From positions 45,559 through 109,558 of the forward strand of contig CALSOZ010000006.1 in NCBI GenBank assembly GCA_943788095.1: a DNA stretch of 64,000 bases, written 5' to 3'. The DNA comes from an uncultured Flavobacteriaceae bacterium. Lineage in GTDB: Bacteria > Bacteroidota > Bacteroidia > Flavobacteriales > Flavobacteriaceae. The notes beneath the pieces are model-generated. The model had not been told where the DNA came from, searched no databases, and saw nothing but the letters and a program-made list of their open reading frames with translations. Positions 62,246 through 64,000 of the stretch are shown here, one piece after another. Each line of letters starts with the position of its first letter. Within the stretch, counting starts at the first letter, position 1. The position numbers were made by a program, and so were the translations under genes.

Positions 62246-63667
62246 TTATTTGTAATTATTAAATTGAAAATAATTGACGGCATTGTTATAACAGATGTTT
62301 TCGATCATTTTCCCAATAAAAGAAATGTCATTGGGGACCAACCCTTTTCTAATGTCTTCTGCCATCAAATCACACAATATTCTTCTAAAGTATTCGTGCC
62401 TTGGAAAAGACAAAAAGCTTCTACTGTCTGTGAGCATTCCTATAAACTTACTTAGTAATCCCATATTTGAAAGTACATTGAGTTGTTTTTCAATACCGTC
62501 TTTTTGGTCTAAAAACCACCAAGCAGCGCCCCATTGCATTTTACCGGAAACACCTCCGGTATTAAAATTTCCCATCATGGTTGCAAAAACTTCGTTCTGT
62601 GCTGGATTTAAATTGTAGGTAATGGTTTTTGCCAATTGATCTGTACGATCCAAAGCATTTAAAAACTTCGACAATGATTCAATAATTGGATAATCTGCTA
62701 TAGAGTCACAGCCAGCATCAGCACCAACAAGTTCATTTAATCGATCATTATTGTTTCTTATGACTCCTAAATGAAATTGTTGCACCCAACCTTTTTCGTG
62801 ATACTTTTTGCTTAAATGCATTAAAAGACTTGACCTGTATTGTTGTATTTCAAGTTCTGTCAGTTTTACTCCCCTTAGGTTTTTATCAAAAACCGATTGT
62901 ATTTCATCGTCATTAAAATCCACGAAAGAAAAAACACCACTAATTCCGTAATCTGATAGTTTACAGCCATTTTCATGGAAGAAATCTATTCTGTTATCAA
63001 TGGCTTTTAAAAGATTTGAATAATTACTGATAGAGAAATTGACACAATCTTCAAGTTTTCCTAAATAGGTATCAAATTTTTGTTCTCCAATAAAAAACAA
63101 GTTATCCGGTCTGAAGGTGGGGTAAACTTTTGTGAAAAATCTAGCCTTTGCTATTTGTTTATGATATCTTAAGTCATCTGTGGGATCATCTGTTGTGCAG
63201 ATTACTTCAACCTTCATCTGCTCTAACAATTGGGCAGGTGTCTTTGTTTCTAAAACCCTATTCGTTTTTGAATAAATCTCCAAAGCATTATTGGGTTGTA
63301 ATATTTCATCAATATTAAAATAACGCTTCAACTCTAACTGTGTCCAGTGAAATAATGGATTTCTTAAGGTGTTAGGAACTGTTTCTGCCCATTTCATAAA
63401 CTTTTTTTCTTTAGAAGCATCTCCGGAAATAAAGTTTTCTTCAACTCCATTGGCACGCATTCCCCGCCATTTATAATGATCTTCACTCAACCAAGCATTG
63501 GTTATGTTATTTACTGGTTTGTTTTCTGCAATTTGTTGAGCCGACAAATGATTGTGATAATCTATGATAGGCAAATCTTTTGCATATTCATGATACAGCA
63601 CTTCTGCCTCCTGGGAGTTTAAGAGAAAATTGTCTGTTATAAAGTTTTTTGAATTTATTTGGCTCAT
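62246..63667 (-). CDS. uxaC: Glucuronate isomerase
   Basis: [43 protein letters not shown]...[18 protein letters not shown]. Confidence 0.96.
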   Translation of the reverse strand: MSQINSKNFITDNFLLNSQEAEVLYHEYAKDLPIIDYHNHLSAQQIAENKPVNNITNAWLSEDHYKWRGMRANGVEENFISGDASKEKKFMKWAETVPNTLRNPLFHWTQLELKRYFNIDEILQPNNALEIYSKTNRVLETKTPAQLLEQMKVEVICTTDDPTDDLRYHKQIAKARFFTKVYPTFRPDNLFFIGEQKFDTYLGKLEDCVNFSISNYSNLLKAIDNRIDFFHENGCKLSDYGISGVFSFVDFNDDEIQSVFDKNLRGVKLTELEIQQYRSSLLMHLSKKYHEKGWVQQFHLGVIRNNNDRLNELVGADAGCDSIADYPIIESLSKFLNALDRTDQLAKTITYNLNPAQNEVFATMMGNFNTGGVSGKMQWGAAWWFLDQKDGIEKQLNVLSNMGLLSKFIGMLTDSRSFLSFPRHEYFRRILCDLMAEDIRKGLVPNDISFIGKMIENICYNNAVNYFQFNNYK

Positions 63668-64000
63668 AAGTTCAAACTGGTTTTAATTCCTAATTCCAAA
63701 CCTCTAAGCTCTGCTAAACCTCTTAACCTTCCAATCCCTGAATATCCCGGATTGGTTTTTTTATGCAAATCATCTAACATTTGGTGGCCATGATCCGGAC
63801 GCATGGGGATTTTCGTATCTTTTCTACCTGTTTCTAAACGTCTTTTTTGTTCCGTCAATACTTCCTTTATTACAGCATACATATCTACATCACCTTCAAG
63901 GTGATTGGCTTCATAAAAATTACCTTGTTCATCCCGCTTTGTGCTTCTTAAGTGCAAAAAGTGAACACGGTCTGCAAATCGTTTTAAAATTTGTATCAAG
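63664..64000 (-). CDS. uxuA: Mannonate dehydratase, C-terminal part (runs off the window)
   Basis: [41 protein letters not shown]...[15 protein letters not shown]. Confidence 0.94.
   Translation of the reverse strand, partial: LIQILKRFADRVHFLHLRSTKRDEQGNFYEANHLEGDVDMYAVIKEVLTEQKRRLETGRKDTKIPMRPDHGHQMLDDLHKKTNPGYSGIGRLRGLAELRGLELGIKTSLNL

Overview
This is a Bacteroidota (Flavobacteriaceae-like) chromosomal window. Most of it is ordinary housekeeping: metG, mfd, trxA, dnaE (with a DnaQ-type exonuclease at its N-terminus), rpsP-rimM, a ferredoxin/FNR/NifU/Mrp block, trmB, a PhoR/PhoB-like pair, tyrS, pyrC, hemD, galE, one tRNA-Asp, several T9SS-sorted surface proteins, and a hexuronate-catabolism cluster (uxuA-uxaC-MFS-kdgK-eda). 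The most interesting region is about 26.8-31.3 kb, between dnaE and rpsP. A tyrosine recombinase is followed on the same strand by small promiscuous-looking genes (two lipoproteins, an S8 peptidase fragment, a duplicated 111-aa ORF and a ParDE toxin-antitoxin pair). These are separated by long imperfect palindromes that look like integron attC sites but do not match the canonical attC consensus. Three cassette starts fit GTTNNNNNNAATTT. In both cassettes whose 3' recombination site keeps its 5' half, the first 10 nt of the cassette are the exact reverse complement of the last 10 nt before that site's AAC|ACCG. This is the geometry expected of integron-type cassette excision and insertion, but next to a recombinase that appears to lack the IntI-specific insertion. 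I regard it as a candidate non-canonical, integron-like cassette system. Many genes (dnaE, the recombinase, an M1 peptidase, an acyl-CoA dehydrogenase and others) carry single-base frameshifts, probably assembly or sequencing indels, clustered at 22.5-27.3 kb.
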